Part shown: positions 1-43,729 of the stretch, piece by piece
How positions within the stretch are numbered: position 1 is the first letter of the stretch
Layout of the letters: each line of letters opens with the position of its first letter
From: Biomphalaria glabrata
Lineage: Eukaryota > Mollusca > Gastropoda > Planorbidae
Assembly (NCBI RefSeq): GCF_947242115.1
Contig: NC_074720.1
Span: forward strand, 14,649,145-14,713,144
Reading direction: 5' to 3'
Length of the DNA stretch: 64,000 nt
Position numbers and translations under genes: made by a program
The notes under the pieces: generated by a model
The model's input: the letters and a program-made list of their open reading frames with translations, nothing else
Told to the model about the DNA's origin: nothing
The model's database searches: none

Positions 1-1148
1 TGAGATTGGGACAGTCTGTGAGTCTTTTTCCATTAAGCAAGCTCAGAGTAGATTACATTATCTTGGATTATTTTTACATTCATCCTGTAACCTGACATGG
101 TGGATCAACATAAGAATGCCTGAACCAATACCACTTTATTAACTATGCTGTGCTACCATATGATTATTACAAAAGGTCTTTATAAGAACACAGAATATTT
201 TTTCAGCATGCATAAAAAGAAAAGAAAATGTAAAGTAAAATGTAAACCTTTAGTCTTAGCACAGTTGTTAGTTGTACAGTGTTGGTTCCAGACCCACACT
301 TTTTTAAATCACATTTATAGATCTACATAGTTTTACAAGAAAATAAAGAAAAAAAAAAGTTTAATTTTTAATTGCAATTACACTTGCAAGTAAAGGGCAA
401 CACTCTATGGCTACGTATGCAATTCTATCATGCCATAATTATAATTGTAACTCAGTTCCTAATGTGAGTAGGATATTTTATTTTAAGTATAGATTTTGAG
501 AGTCCAGACTTTGTAAATTTATGTATAAGGACGTCTGTCTGTAGTCACTCAATGAGCTCTGTGTGTTGTAGCCTATCTGTTCTGTTTTGTGGAAATTTGC
601 TGTTTTTAATCGAAGAAATTTAAGAGACCTTGTAAAAAATGTAATCAAAAGGAATTTCCAATACGGATCAATGAAGCACCCTTAAGGAGAGGCTATTTAA
701 AAAATTAAGCAGTTATTTCTCTTGCGGTGAAACTAGGTCGTCGAATTATGACATGCAGGTCTGAAGCGGTACAACTAAATATCGCAACAATAGGCTGTAA
801 AGATCTAGAATCTAGTAATGTTGTCTTTTAAATAAGGCATTGCAACAAGTAGCTATTTTAAAGTACAACAAAAATTATTGCTTTGCTAGCATATTTAAAT
901 GTCAGATTGATCTGATTCTAGATCTATTTCTTCATAATCATATCATTTTGTTTAATGCTCTAAAATCCACTGTAGCCTACATATGACATAGGATCAACTT
1001 GAATTTAACTCAATATCGTAGGCTTGTTTACGTATCCTCAATGGCAACGTGTCAAAAAAAAAAAAAGTGAAGCGAATACAAACACGGTGTGTAGGGCTAG
1101 CACACTGTGCACTCGCTTTAGATAAGCTACACTATCTCGCTGTTCAAT
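1..1148. other. No gene seen; region upstream of DHDH
   Basis: AT-rich DNA with no open frame that resembles a known protein. It ends at the DHDH start codon, so the DHDH promoter and 5' leader should lie in the last few hundred bases, but no TATA box or other regulatory element could be picked out with confidence. The 61-codon open frame at 145-330 has no recognisable content. Confidence 0.5.
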
Positions 1149-15127
<13,979 letters not shown>

Positions 15128-15565
15128 GACGGGCTTCAGACTAGTCATTTTTATGGGACTTCATTATATGAACGATAACAGACTTCTATTTAAAGCTTTT
15201 TTTTTGGTGTGTGTGTGTGTGTGTGCTGAACAAAGTAGCCTACAAGTTTTACAGTTTTACATCTTCTGCACAATGAGTTTTTCTAATGTCATAAGCAAAT
15301 AACATTAACATTATTTTTAAGAAGTTGTTTTGTTTTTTTAAACATTTGCACTGTTTAGGCCATGTCGTGCTAATGTTTGTAATTAGTACCATTGGATGCT
15401 TGTTGTTGAATGTATTTGATTAATCAAAGCATAAATAAGGACAATACATGATTTGAAAATTATTTATGCATTTTTCTACTTTTATTTTGTTTAAATTGTA
15501 ATAAATTGAAATCTAAAATAAATAGTTAATTGATTTTATATTAATTTAAATTAATTTAATTTAAA

Positions 15566-15900
15566 AAAGCAGTGTTTCTCAACTTTCTGTGAAAAAAAAA
15601 AAAAAGCCATGTTGAGGCCTTTCTCTTGACAGCTAGGGGGTCTGTGGGAGCGCTGAAAGCTCCCCCAGTGGGGTTCGGCAAAAGAGTTTTCTTGCATTCT
15701 TCGCTGCAGAAACGCATTCTCCTGACGTCTACAGCTCATTATTCATTCTATTAAAAAAGGACCTTTTGATAATGTTTTACTTGAAAAAAATTCTAATATG
15801 AATTTACAGGCCCTTACTAAATTGCAAATACAACCGATTAGTTCTTTGAAAAGATAATATACCCCACATATTTAGATTAAGGCTTAATAATATTTTAATA
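15566..15900. repeat. Tandem repeat unit A, downstream of DHDH
   Basis: Begins AGCAGTGTTTCTCAAC and includes TCTTGACAGCTAGGGGGTCT and CCCAGTGGGGTTCGG. It is repeated in direct orientation at 15938-16275 with many differences. The GGGGTTCGG and CAAAGCCCC words recall a widespread snail repeat. No coding content. Confidence 0.75.
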
Positions 15901-15937
15901 TAATTAATATATATATATATATATATATGAGAAAAAA

Positions 15938-16275
15938 AAGCAGTGTTTCTCAACCTTCGGAGAAATAAACAAACAAATAAAAAGCAGACATGTTAAGGCC
16001 TTACTCTTGACAGCTAATGGGTCTGGGGGAGCGTTGTAATCTGCACCAGTGGGGTTCGGTGCAAAGCCCCAACGCCAAATGCGTTTTCTTGCATTCTTCA
16101 CTGCAGGAATGCTTTCTCCTGACTTCTAAAGGTCATTTTTCATCCTACTAAAAAACATTTTGTTAATGTTTTACTTAAAAAATATTCTAATATGAATTTA
16201 CAATGCAAATACAACCGACTGGCTCCTTGAAAAGATAACATACATAAAACATTTAGATTAAGGCGTTGAGGATCG
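15938..16275. repeat. Tandem repeat unit B, downstream of DHDH
   Basis: Second unit of the pair that begins at 15566, in the same direction. It shares AGCAGTGTTTCTCAACCTTC, GACAGCTAATGGGTCTGG and CAAATACAACCGACTGGC. The units are separated by a short AT stretch with a TA microsatellite (about 15907-15928). Confidence 0.75.
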
Positions 16276-17105
16276 CCGCGGAAAAAAATATTATTCAAAA
16301 AAAAAAAAGGTCATTTGTAAGTGATACATTTTGTTCAATAGGCATGTTTGTAACTTTGTTTTGTTACAGAACTAGTATTCAAAGCTCTAAATAAAAATTT
16401 CGGAAGTGGTAGGAGAAATTAAGTGGACCAATTAGATTCTACTATAATTTTTTTTATTAATTTTTTTTGCATTTTTAGGATTCAATAATATATCGTGAGT
16501 TAAAAGTCCAAAATTTATTTATACAGTAGAAAAATATCAGTATGAGTAAAGATTGGGAAAAGGTGACTAGGAAAATAATATTTGGGTTCAGAACTCATCT
16601 CAGCTGTTACTCCTATATTAAAAATTTCGTATGAATTCTAAATTTTCCAAAATAAAGTCTTTCTTAAAATAATTATGTAAATTATGTGCAATTACATAAA
16701 CTCTGTCGCCATATTTGACTATTCGGTTTTAATTTGACTGGAAAGAGGATGGGGCAGTAGAGTGAAAACGATTAATCCTCGCTCCTTTTTATAATTTATG
16801 CTTATGAATGCATTGGGCATTAAAGAATAGTGGTAGGGTGACTCAATATAAAAATTTAATTCATAGCAAATAAAAATTATATTAGTGACAGTTTCTTTTT
16901 ATTTTGTAATTTCTTAACTAAAATACAAAAAGAAAAAGTATTAGTTTGTCCGATGGGCGGAGGGCGTTTGCTTGGGACGCCCCTCCCATCTGGTACAACC
17001 CTTTTTCATTTAAGTTTACTAATTATAAAATTTAGATTAGAGTTTGGTGCGACATTATAAACTAATGGGTTCAGATATCAATATGTAGCTTATTTTATAT
17101 AAATA
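16276..17105. other. Intergenic AT-rich DNA, no gene seen
   Basis: No open frame of interest. A GC-rich patch at about 16945-17000 may be a worn relative of the C-rich repeat that follows, but the match is too weak to call. Confidence 0.4.
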
Positions 17106-18230
17106 TTCAACTAATTTTGTTCACAAACTATAATTTTTCCATTAAAAAAAATAGGAACGCCCACCCCCACTCAGAGGGCTAGAGTGGGGAGGGTAGTAGA
17201 AGCAATCACCCTTCCCCCCACCAAACCGTATCGGCCAAGATACCAGAAAGGTAGCGACATAGTATAACAAGGTTACAAAGACAGTTTGTGCCGAAACACA
17301 ACTGAAAATCGGCCCCCGAAGTGGTCCACCCAGGCAGGTAAAAAGGCAGGTTTCAATATTATAAGAATGAAATTCTATCAAAGACATATGACAGAAAATA
17401 ATGGAGAAAAAAGGTTAACAGATCTCGTGTGGTGCACCAGCGGTCCGGCAGACTAGAGGATAGGTTAAAGTGAATGTCAAGTTTGATGTGAACCTGGTCT
17501 AATAGTTGTAAAAGTGGTGTATTTTTATGCATAAGTGATTTTTAAAATTAGATTTTTCGCTTTCAGAAAAGGAAAAAGTAGCATCAGAACTTTGAATGGT
17601 CTAAAATATTATGATGTCGGATTTTCATTATCTTTTCCAGTTTACGAGATCTAAACGGGACGGACGGACAGACAGGCCACACAAAACTAATAGCGTATTT
17701 TCCCCTTCCGGGGGCCACTAAAAATGATATAGTAATTCAACTAATTTTGTTCACAAACTATGATTTCTAAATAAAAGTAGGACCGCCCCCCACTCAAAGG
17801 GCTTAGGCGGGGAAGGCAGTAGATGTATTCGCCCCCCCCCCCAACCCACCCAATCGGCTAACAAGGGAAAGACATAATATAAAGATCGGTTAAAAATATC
17901 TATAACAACTTTTAAATATATAGATATTTAATTGATTCTGTTAATAAGCTGTGATTTCTACAAATTAATTGGACCGCCCCCCCACTCGAAAGTTTATGGT
18001 GGGGTTTGCGGGTTTGATGGCATTGCCACCTCTCCATCCCCACCCCACCAAATCGGCCAACATACAAGATGGGGAGGGCGAAATAATCTAAAAATTGGTT
18101 GAAATATAAATAATTATTTTATATTATTAACATAATTTGTAGACAAATTGTGTGATTTCTTTACTAAAATTCGTCCGCTCCCCCCATTTGACATGAAACT
18201 GCCCCCCGCCCCCATATGATTTCACCTTAT
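17106..18230. repeat. ~195-bp C-rich tandem repeat array, split by a retroposon
   Basis: Four diverged units begin near 17106, 17733, 17928 and 18123. The last three are spaced at 195 bp. Each has an AT-rich opening (AATTTTGTTCACAAACTATG or similar), a GTGATTTCT-type word, then a C tract (ACCGCCCCCCACTC in the clearest unit) facing a G-rich partner about 20 bp later (GGCGGGG), which can pair as a hairpin. A second, weaker C tract follows before AATCGGC. The retroposon at 17266-17724 sits between units 1 and 2. Two more units occur at 22351-22641. Confidence 0.75.
17266..17724 (+). mobile_element. Retroposon family R copy 1 (internally deleted)
   Basis: Starts at GGTTACAAAGACAGTTTGTG, the fixed start of the family, and ends at GGGGGCCACTAAAAA. 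It has the head, the LINE-like C-terminal block (ATGGAGAAAAAAGG, GTGTGGTGCACCAGCGG) and the far 3' end (CGAGATCTAAACGGGACGG), but lacks about 400 bp of the middle. It interrupts the C-rich tandem array. ATAGTA occurs on both flanks (about 17259 and 17729) and may be a target duplication. Confidence 0.8.
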
Positions 18231-18979
18231 GATTCCATCCCTTAAAAAACTCCTTTGAATTGGACAGTCATTACTTGTACCTGAATGGGGACCTGTAAGC
18301 GTAGCTATACATTGGGACACCAGGATCACGTGATTATGTTCGTCGGTCATCCCGTTCAGTTTGTCTGAATGTTTGCAACTAATGGGACAGGTGGAAAAGA
18401 AAAAGAGAACATACAAAGTACATGCAAAGTATATTGGTTTTACTGTCTGATTCAGGGAACCCGTTTTTTGCTCTAATGGCACTAGGAAAGAAGTAGCATT
18501 TGTACGAATTGTCACAGCATTAGTGTCTTTCTACTATGAGTAAAACATACATTTAAAAAACGAATGTAATATATTTTAAAACAATTACAGGTGTGAGTGA
18601 AGATTAATGTCTCCATCCATGGTCTCCACCATAAAGAGTTGCGCGCCCTAAGGTTAGGGACTCACTGACATATATCACGTTGCTTTAACACCAAGAAATG
18701 ACAGCGAAGAGTAGAATGCGCCATCTACGGAAACCAGATCCTCACAGCTATAAAACAGTAACGTTCCGTTTGTTTCTTTGATGTGAGTCAGGTTGAGCAT
18801 ACACATTTAGTGCTCAAAATATGGGGTTTGTTACCGCAGGCCACTCAATGAAACAGCTTAGCAATGTTTGCTTGTTTGTTTTACATGTTTCACATGTTCC
18901 TTCACTATAAACAATTATAAGACCCCCACTGCCTCGTCAAAAACTCCTGCCAAGCGCATACCTCATGACCATTAAAAGA
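18231..18979. other. Intergenic, possible LINE 3' fragment, no gene
   Basis: About 18430-18520 on the minus strand resembles the 3' end of the ATAAG-tailed LINE (GGAACCCGTTTTTTGCTCTA, GCACTAGGAAAGAAGTAGCA). The remainder, including the open frame at 18222-18515, shows nothing recognisable. Confidence 0.4.
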
Positions 18980-19445
18980 AGTTGACGCGTTTAAATACTA
19001 AGGTTCAAACATAACAAGAGATGAACAATCACTGAAAGAGTTTTGAAAAAAAAAACATGTTTGAGCTTGGCATCCGCCATTATGAGCAAACTGTGGAAAA
19101 TCTAGAAGAGTAACATTAGATTCCAAGTCAAAATTACAACTGTATTCTCCTCTCCTTTAATTGTCTCTGTACTTCTTTACGGTTTTAAAAGTTGGACACT
19201 GAACGCTGAGGCTGAAATAAGAATTCCAGCCTTTGAAAGTAAATGCTACAGAAAAATGCTGGGTATCAAATACCAGGAAAGGAAAACAAATGAGTTTGTA
19301 AGTTTACAAGTCAACACTCTGTCTGGCCAACAGGAGGAACTCCACAATACTTTGAAAAGAACAAAGTTGAGCTAGTTCGGTCATATTGTAAAACATGACT
19401 CTCTTTCAGAAGTCATCCTTCAAAGAGGGATTTGTTTACGCGATC
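18980..19445 (+). mobile_element. RTE-like LINE fragment, heavily decayed
   Basis: Plus-strand remnant with scattered LINE C-terminal words: a GSNITRDEQSLKE block near 19010-19040, SKLWKI-like and YFFTVLKVGH near 19080-19200, FESKCYRKMLGI near 19235-19270, and KRTKLSWFGHIVKHDS-like coding near 19355-19400. Frame changes are frequent. It is clearly inactive. Confidence 0.7.
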
Positions 19446-19933
19446 TGTCACAGCACCCCTACGATGAAAGTCAAGGGGCAGTTGAGTAAAGAACTTGGAG
19501 ACAGCTTGCTATGAGGTAGCCTAATATTTAATGGACTAATACTAACATCGGAGTAGAAGGATTTTCTAACATAACAACCAGTAACTTTGTCCGTTATTCT
19601 CTCTAATATTTTACTGTTTTCGTCACTAAGGAAATACCCAGTTAACCCCAACTTCTACGCGTCTTACTACAAAAGCGATACATGCAGTTTCTCTGTATTT
19701 CTCGCAACATTTCTGAACGACTCAGAAACACACACACATACACACATAATCTATGATTCTAAGGCTACTAGACCAATTTCACCAGACTGGCCTGCGCTCT
19801 ATTATGGCCATAAAATTATACACTACATAACATGTAATGGCATTCTTTCTGTTTAGTACCCGAGCTTTGCCCAAATAGGGTAGATTTCTCCCTGGCCCGT
19901 GACCATTAGGAGCCTACATGGGCCTTTGGGAAA

Positions 19934-20130
19934 AGATTATCGAATCTTATCTTATCTTATATAATACAGACGTTACTTCAAAAAAGAAGATGATTACGTC
20001 CTGCGCGTCATGCATTTAGTCATGCATATTAACCAATGACTTAAATTCTGCCTAGTCACTGGTTTTCCTGGCTAGCTCAGGCAACCCATTCCATGCTCTA
20101 ATAGCACTTTCGTCATTACAAAAATGTTTC
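19934..20130 (-). mobile_element. 3' end of ATAAG-tailed LINE
   Basis: Reverse-strand copy of the final ~190 bp of the LINE at 2225-4012. It shares the ATAAG tail (seen here as CTTATCTTATCTTAT at about 19947-19961), the ACGTCTGTATTATATAAG word and the AWNGLPELARKTSD coding end. 5' truncated. Confidence 0.85.
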
Positions 20131-21430
20131 CAAAAGAGTTCTGGTAAATATTAACGTTCCTTGACAAATCGTTCAACCGAGCGAGGAACGGTCACCAGAC
20201 AGGCCTACTTTTTACTAATGTGTAGCCCGCCCATGTGTAGGCCTATTACTATTATGCGATTATTTGTAAACTGAAACTGCACTTAGAATAACTAAAGATA
20301 CGCGGGCCTACAAATGTATTTTTAGTCTTAATAACTCCTGTTGTTCATTTTGTGTTTTTCTTTCTTATTTATTTATATTTTCTTTATAAATATTTGTCTA
20401 AATAAGACATTTTCTACTTTGTTGTACATCTAGTCATACTATCATTCTATAGAATGAGAATCATGACCTACTTTGCCTGAAAACGTCATGTATTCTAGTA
20501 TTTCTATAGAATGCCTACATTTCGCATGCCGCTAACAGACCTACAAAGAAAAATCTCATTGGGTCAGTGCACTTTTTTATGGAATCGACGGATATGTCAC
20601 ACACACACACACACACACACACACATAAACACACTCAAAATACATTTTTCTAAAATTAAAAACTCACGTCCCCAGAACTTGTCGAAGGGGGGGGGGAGGT
20701 GGGCTCATCAAAGTATCGACAATGACGTCACCTTCCCACCCTTTATTTAACCCACACCTGGGTGACAAGTGCGTGCATTCATTCGAGAACAGCAGACTTG
20801 AACTCACCCTGTAAGGTCTTCATTTTTTTTCCTTATAGCACGTTGCCTGTTGCATACCTAGTTCTCTACATCTCGGAACTATGGATTGTCTATTGGTACG
20901 TATTGTCTTGACCATCTTTAAAAAAATATCTCTAGAATGAAAGTATCAAGCTCATTATTTCTTAATGATAGTCACCAGGGTAGCGTGCTTCAGGCGTGAA
21001 GTAGATGTATTATTCAAACTGTTGCATGCATTCCTTAGGAAACATTGAAAAGTATTTGCTAGGAAAACGTGGTCAGATAAGTGGATCTATAATAGCATGC
21101 TCCTTGAACAAGAACCAAATAGAAAGAATTTTGTTCAACTTTACAATGTGGTCCGTCTTTTAGTTTTCACAGTAACACTATGTCAAAACAGTTTAGACAT
21201 TGTTAGGACACTATAGCTGGGTGACTAGGTGAGTTTAGCTAACACATTATTGTATCGTTATAAAATTATAGTTAAATCAGTATACCATATACACTTGTAT
21301 ATACAGTATTTTTGAAACAATAAAGTTAAGACAACTTATTTAAAATTTTACTGTTTAAACAAACAAATTAAGACACCATAGCTCATAATGAATAGTTACA
21401 AGGACTACATTTTAGTTACAAGTATATTTA
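20131..21430. other. Intergenic; CA microsatellite, possible upstream exon
   Basis: Holds a (CA)n run at about 20599-20625 and a G tract near 20689. At 20740-20810 a TTTATTTAA word is followed about 70 bp later by CACCCT|GTAAGG, a good splice donor. This could be a non-coding first exon of the peptide gene at 23358, but nothing in the sequence proves it. Confidence 0.3.
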
Positions 21431-21439
21431 ATTACAAGT

Positions 21440-21765
21440 ACATTTAAAGACCACATCACAAAGGAAGAGATTGGAGACAGGGTTACTTCAGCGATTGTAA
21501 AAAAAACGTAAAACTAAGACTTTATGACCATATTAAAAGGTCATCGGAGTTTGCAAAGACCTTCCTTCAGGGAACAGTACCAGGAAAAGGAAGAAGAGGC
21601 AGGCAGAGAAAGCGATGGGAAGACAACATAAAAGAATGGTTGGGCCTGCCTTGAAAGGCAAAAGACAGAGCAATGGAGAAAGACGGTTGACAAATCTTGT
21701 GTGGTGCCCCAACGGTCCAACAGACTAAGGAATAGGTGAAGGTGTGAAGGTGATATCTAATTAAC
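21440..21765 (+). mobile_element. RTE-like LINE 3' end; parent of family R tails
   Basis: Plus-strand LINE C-terminus. It reads DHITKEEIGDRVTSAI, then IKRSSEFAKTFLQGTVPGK-like coding, GRRGRQRKRWEDNIKEW, and finally the block WRKTVDKSCVVPQRSNR, ending RNR and a stop. The last block is the piece shared with the retroposon family R copies at 17266, 26592, 39086, 45771 and 48030. Frame changes are present. Confidence 0.75.
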
Positions 21766-22350
21766 ACAATACATGTATAGTTTAACCATCAGGACTAATA
21801 CTTATACAACACACCCACACACAAACACTTTAAAATTGAGCCACTTAAATGCTTATCAACAATCCGTATTTTTTTTTCAGAAAAAAAAATGTAATGGCTT
21901 GTTGACTAGACCATGGAACTATACGACTAGACTAGTAACTAGAATCTCGAATTTTGACAAACACAATACTATAGTCTTTTTTGTTTTTTTTTGTAGTCAA
22001 AAGTGGACATTAGAACGGAAATCTGTCAATTAACGGACACAGTCGATTGTTGTTTTTTTTTTTGTTGTTGTTGAGGATAATGAGATACTTTTATCTCTGG
22101 CAGAAAACTATAAATAGCTTTTTTTTAAAATATGCAGACTGCTAGTAATGTAAGCAAGTTGTTGTTTTTTTAAGTTGTAGTTTTTTTTTGTGTGCTCATT
22201 TTTGCAAAGCAGAATACAATTTCCTAAGCTTTTTCATTTGAAGTTCAATATTTGTAAACAATCATCTACCGGTCCTCCCACAATCCAGCCTAGAAACGAC
22301 AACCTAGTACACTATACATATAGGTTAACATAACTATAAGTAGCATACTT
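21766..22350. other. Intergenic, no gene seen
   Basis: AT-rich DNA with several T homopolymers (about 22043-22070, 22140-22190). The 86-codon open frame at 21773-22033 is low complexity and has no recognisable domain. Confidence 0.4.
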
Positions 22351-22641
22351 AGATATTTGACTTATTTCGTTCTCAAATTGCAATTTCTGCACAACAATTA
22401 AACCGCCCCCCACCCGATGGCTTAGTTATGGTCGGGGGTGGGGAGGGATAGATAGATGTAATCGTCCCCCCCCACGCCTCATCATAATATAGAATCTGGT
22501 TAAAATATAAATAATAAGTATATATTTTAAATAAGGTTAATGATTTTGTACACAATTTTTAAAAAAATCTTTATATACAAATTCGGTCGGTCGAGTGAGG
22601 GGGGGGGGACGATCGCCCCTGCCGATCCGCCTTGATCCGCC
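22351..22641. repeat. Two more units of the ~195-bp C-rich repeat
   Basis: Units begin near 22351 and 22532. Both show the AT-rich opening (TTCTCAAATTGCAATTTCTG; TTTGTACACAATTTTT), then C or G tracts (ACCGCCCCCCACCC at about 22402; GTGAGGGGGGGG at about 22597), and the ATATAGAATCTGGTTAAAAT word that also ends units in the 17-18 kb array. The second unit is cut short at its right end. Confidence 0.65.
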
Positions 22642-23041
22642 AGAGTTAACTATACATCGATCTATACCGGGGAAAACATGTTCGTCTTACACTCGGTTAC
22701 AGTCCGTTTGATGACTAGGCCATAGCTAATTAATAATTACGTTTTGCCTAACAATTGATAAGGCTATAACCTTGTACAGTCGATTTTTATCTTAGTTATC
22801 TTCCTTATGTCACTGTCAATGAGTTGTCTGATCTTGAATGCTTATATGAGGAGTAGGATGTTCCTTATTTTGTTCCACAACAGATTTAGGGTACTTGACT
22901 TAAGCTACGTAAAAAGACACTTCTATATTGATCCTTATTAGAAATTAATTTTTATTACAATGGCTCTTTTTTTTTTCCAATTAAACGCAACAACAAAATT
23001 CTACAAAAGAGAACAGACACACAGAGTTCATGGAATGATAA

Positions 23042-23162
23042 CTCACCGACTACTCACTGACTACTCACTGACTACTCACCGACTACTCACAGACTACTCA
23101 CCGACTACTCACTGACTACTCACTGACTACTCACAGACTACTCAATGACTACTCACAGACAT
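23042..23162. repeat. 12-bp minisatellite upstream of peptide gene
   Basis: About ten copies of GACTACTCACTG, with variants ending CCG and CAG. It ends about 195 bp before the start codon of the short secreted-peptide gene. A few variant bases separate the units. Confidence 0.95.
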
Positions 23163-23357
23163 CTTGATCTTTTCTCTCGTCGACGAGTTGCGTGGATAGA
23201 GAGTTAGAAATAAACGAATTTTGTAGCGTTCGGTTCTTGCCTCCCCCACTTCGTAGTTATGATGAAGCGGGGGGGGGGGGCTGTTTTCTTAGAAGACAAA
23301 GACTTACAAACGCTACATTAAATATCAAATGTTTAAGTCTTACATTGAAACTTAAGG

Positions 23358-23621
23358 ATGCCTTCTGTCATGTTTCAGAACAAGATGATCCCTGCTTGTT
23401 TTCTTATGCTTATCATCCACTGTCTGGCATTGTCTATCAGCGTAGAAGGATTCCCTCGTTCTCGAGACGAGGTCTCCTATAGCGAACTGAAACCAGGCAG
23501 AAGTATTACCATTTTGAACCCAGTATTCGAGGAAGACCCCTGGAGCGACCAAGAGCATGCCATCCAAACAAGAAATAACAAACCATCCTCATATCTCTTG
23601 GGTGGAGCCCTTGGGAAATGA
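23358..23621 (+). CDS. Putative secreted peptide precursor, unrecognised
   Basis: An 87-codon open frame (or 78 if translation starts at the second in-frame methionine, 23385). From that methionine the product begins MIPACFLMLIIHCLALSIS, a strong signal peptide with likely cleavage near VEG|FPR. The remaining ~56 residues contain no cysteine and no dibasic cleavage site. They are acidic in the middle (VFEEDPWSDQEH) and end in GGALGK before the stop. A terminal Gly-Lys is the usual signal for trimming and C-terminal amidation, so this could be a neuropeptide or other secreted peptide. A possible splice acceptor lies at about 23290, so a non-coding upstream exon is likely. A polyadenylation signal lies at 23660-23665, only ~40 bp after the stop, which supports a real terminal exon. 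I do not recognise the family; function is inference. Confidence 0.6.
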   Translation: MPSVMFQNKMIPACFLMLIIHCLALSISVEGFPRSRDEVSYSELKPGRSITILNPVFEEDPWSDQEHAIQTRNNKPSSYLLGGALGK

Positions 23622-23665
23622 ACCGTGGACATGTAGCAGGATGATTAAAATATCTTAAAAATAAA

Positions 23666-25417
23666 ACGTAATAATATAAAGATTCAAGTTTATGTTTCTT
23701 TTGTTTTGGCTTTTAGTTTCTTTTCATAAGATTGATTTCGTTTTCTAGCTAATAATAGTTTTTGCCATTGTTTTAGAGCTTGTATCTGGCAAAAAGCGTT
23801 TTTAAAATTTTGACTTCATCTGCATCTGGAAATCAGTTACGCTCAGCAATAGGTCTGTATGCTTACATAAAACTAGTTATTTTTAAACTAAACAGTTATT
23901 TGATTATTTTGTTTTAGTAGGTCACCAATGCCTGCTTGTATAAAAGGTATTAGACAAAACTGGTTGGCCGGGACATTCTAGTGTGTGCTGTACTTATGCC
24001 ATAGGGTAAGGGCACGCCGATTCCTAGTATTTCATTTACAAATAAAGTCAACAAATAATCTCCATTTGGAGTAATTCCGTTTGGCCGATAATTAAAACTG
24101 ATCACTGATTCATGGCATCCTCTTCAACCCCCCTCACCCGATCTTTTTATATTTTCACAGTAAAAAGTATTTGATACATTTTTATATTAGTTTCTTTTAA
24201 CGACTTCTTTTTTTCAGAGGTTTATATTTGAACATTTAAACAAATCATTTTTCTAGGACTGAAGTTGATTGAATTAACTTTTTAAGGTTTTAAAAACGGA
24301 TTAAGTTCGTTTTGAGTAACGATTCACACTATCCTCAGACTGGTCTTACAAAGTGACGCGTGTTTGGCATGCCTATGTCAGAGAGGGGAATTTCTTTTAA
24401 TAGCAGGTGAATATGTAAATATAAATACGTCTAGAATAACTCTCGATCGTACTTGAGATTTTAGGATTATATACTAAATTATAGTTGGCTAATGTTAGAC
24501 TAAACTTACAAGTGCCTGCTCTACAGCAGTGCAGACAGTGAATCCACCCAGACCTCACTCTAAACCTCCACAACCTCAAGAAGTAGAAAACGTAAAACAA
24601 CAAATATGTGTTCCATTTAAATAGACAATTTGTCCTTTATAGAACGGATGACTTTTTGTAACAGCGATTACTTTGCTCTTAATAACTAATGAATGATAGA
24701 TTTTAAAAAAAGGAGCATTGTCTATCTCCCCAATTCCCCCCCCCCCCATTCTCCCGAAAAGAATCCTGGTTATTAGTGGTTATGCCAATGTATACATTTA
24801 CACAGAATATATACAATTCTAGTTCGGTGACATAGATCTACACTTGGAAATATTAAAAGACAATCATCTAGATTAGAATATTGGATCTTGCTAGAGAGAT
24901 GGTATAGGATATTCTTGTTTGGCCAAGTTAAGGATTTGTATTTTGTACATAGCATGGTGCTCTAAATGTTGCTTTTAATTGTTTATTTAACTCTTTAGTG
25001 AATATATGTAAAATTTTCTAGGGAACAAGTCAGAGCCGTTTTCGAGATCCGTGTCCAGGTTTTTTCGATGGAAAGTTTGCAAGCTAAAAAGAGGAAAAGG
25101 AAAAAAAAGAAGGAAAAGGAAATTAAATGAAATGTACAAGTATATGCTCTTTAAAGTCTCATGGCCCGAGGATTTATTAAATGGCTTTTCATTAAAGTCT
25201 CCAAAATGAGGCAGGCACTTTCATAAAAATACTGCCCGGTCCTCTTCAGGCTTAAGTCTGGCCCCACTGCGAACAGTTCTGAAGAATCGCTGAAGATTTA
25301 GGTTTTAACTGTTAGACAAGTCTGTTCTAAAAGAAAATCAACGTCTTTTGAGTCTTACGTTTGATCCCAGGCAAAAAAAAAGTGAACTACGAACAGATGA
25401 TGACAAATAAAATTTTA
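23666..25417. other. Intergenic between peptide gene and CLN3-like gene
   Basis: No gene seen. The two genes converge here (plus and minus), so this should hold both 3' ends. Includes a C tract at about 24737-24748. A pyrimidine-rich stretch followed by AG near 25077 on the minus strand resembles a splice acceptor, but the sequence after it does not continue the CLN3 reading frame sensibly. Confidence 0.4.
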
Positions 25418-43729
<18,312 letters not shown>

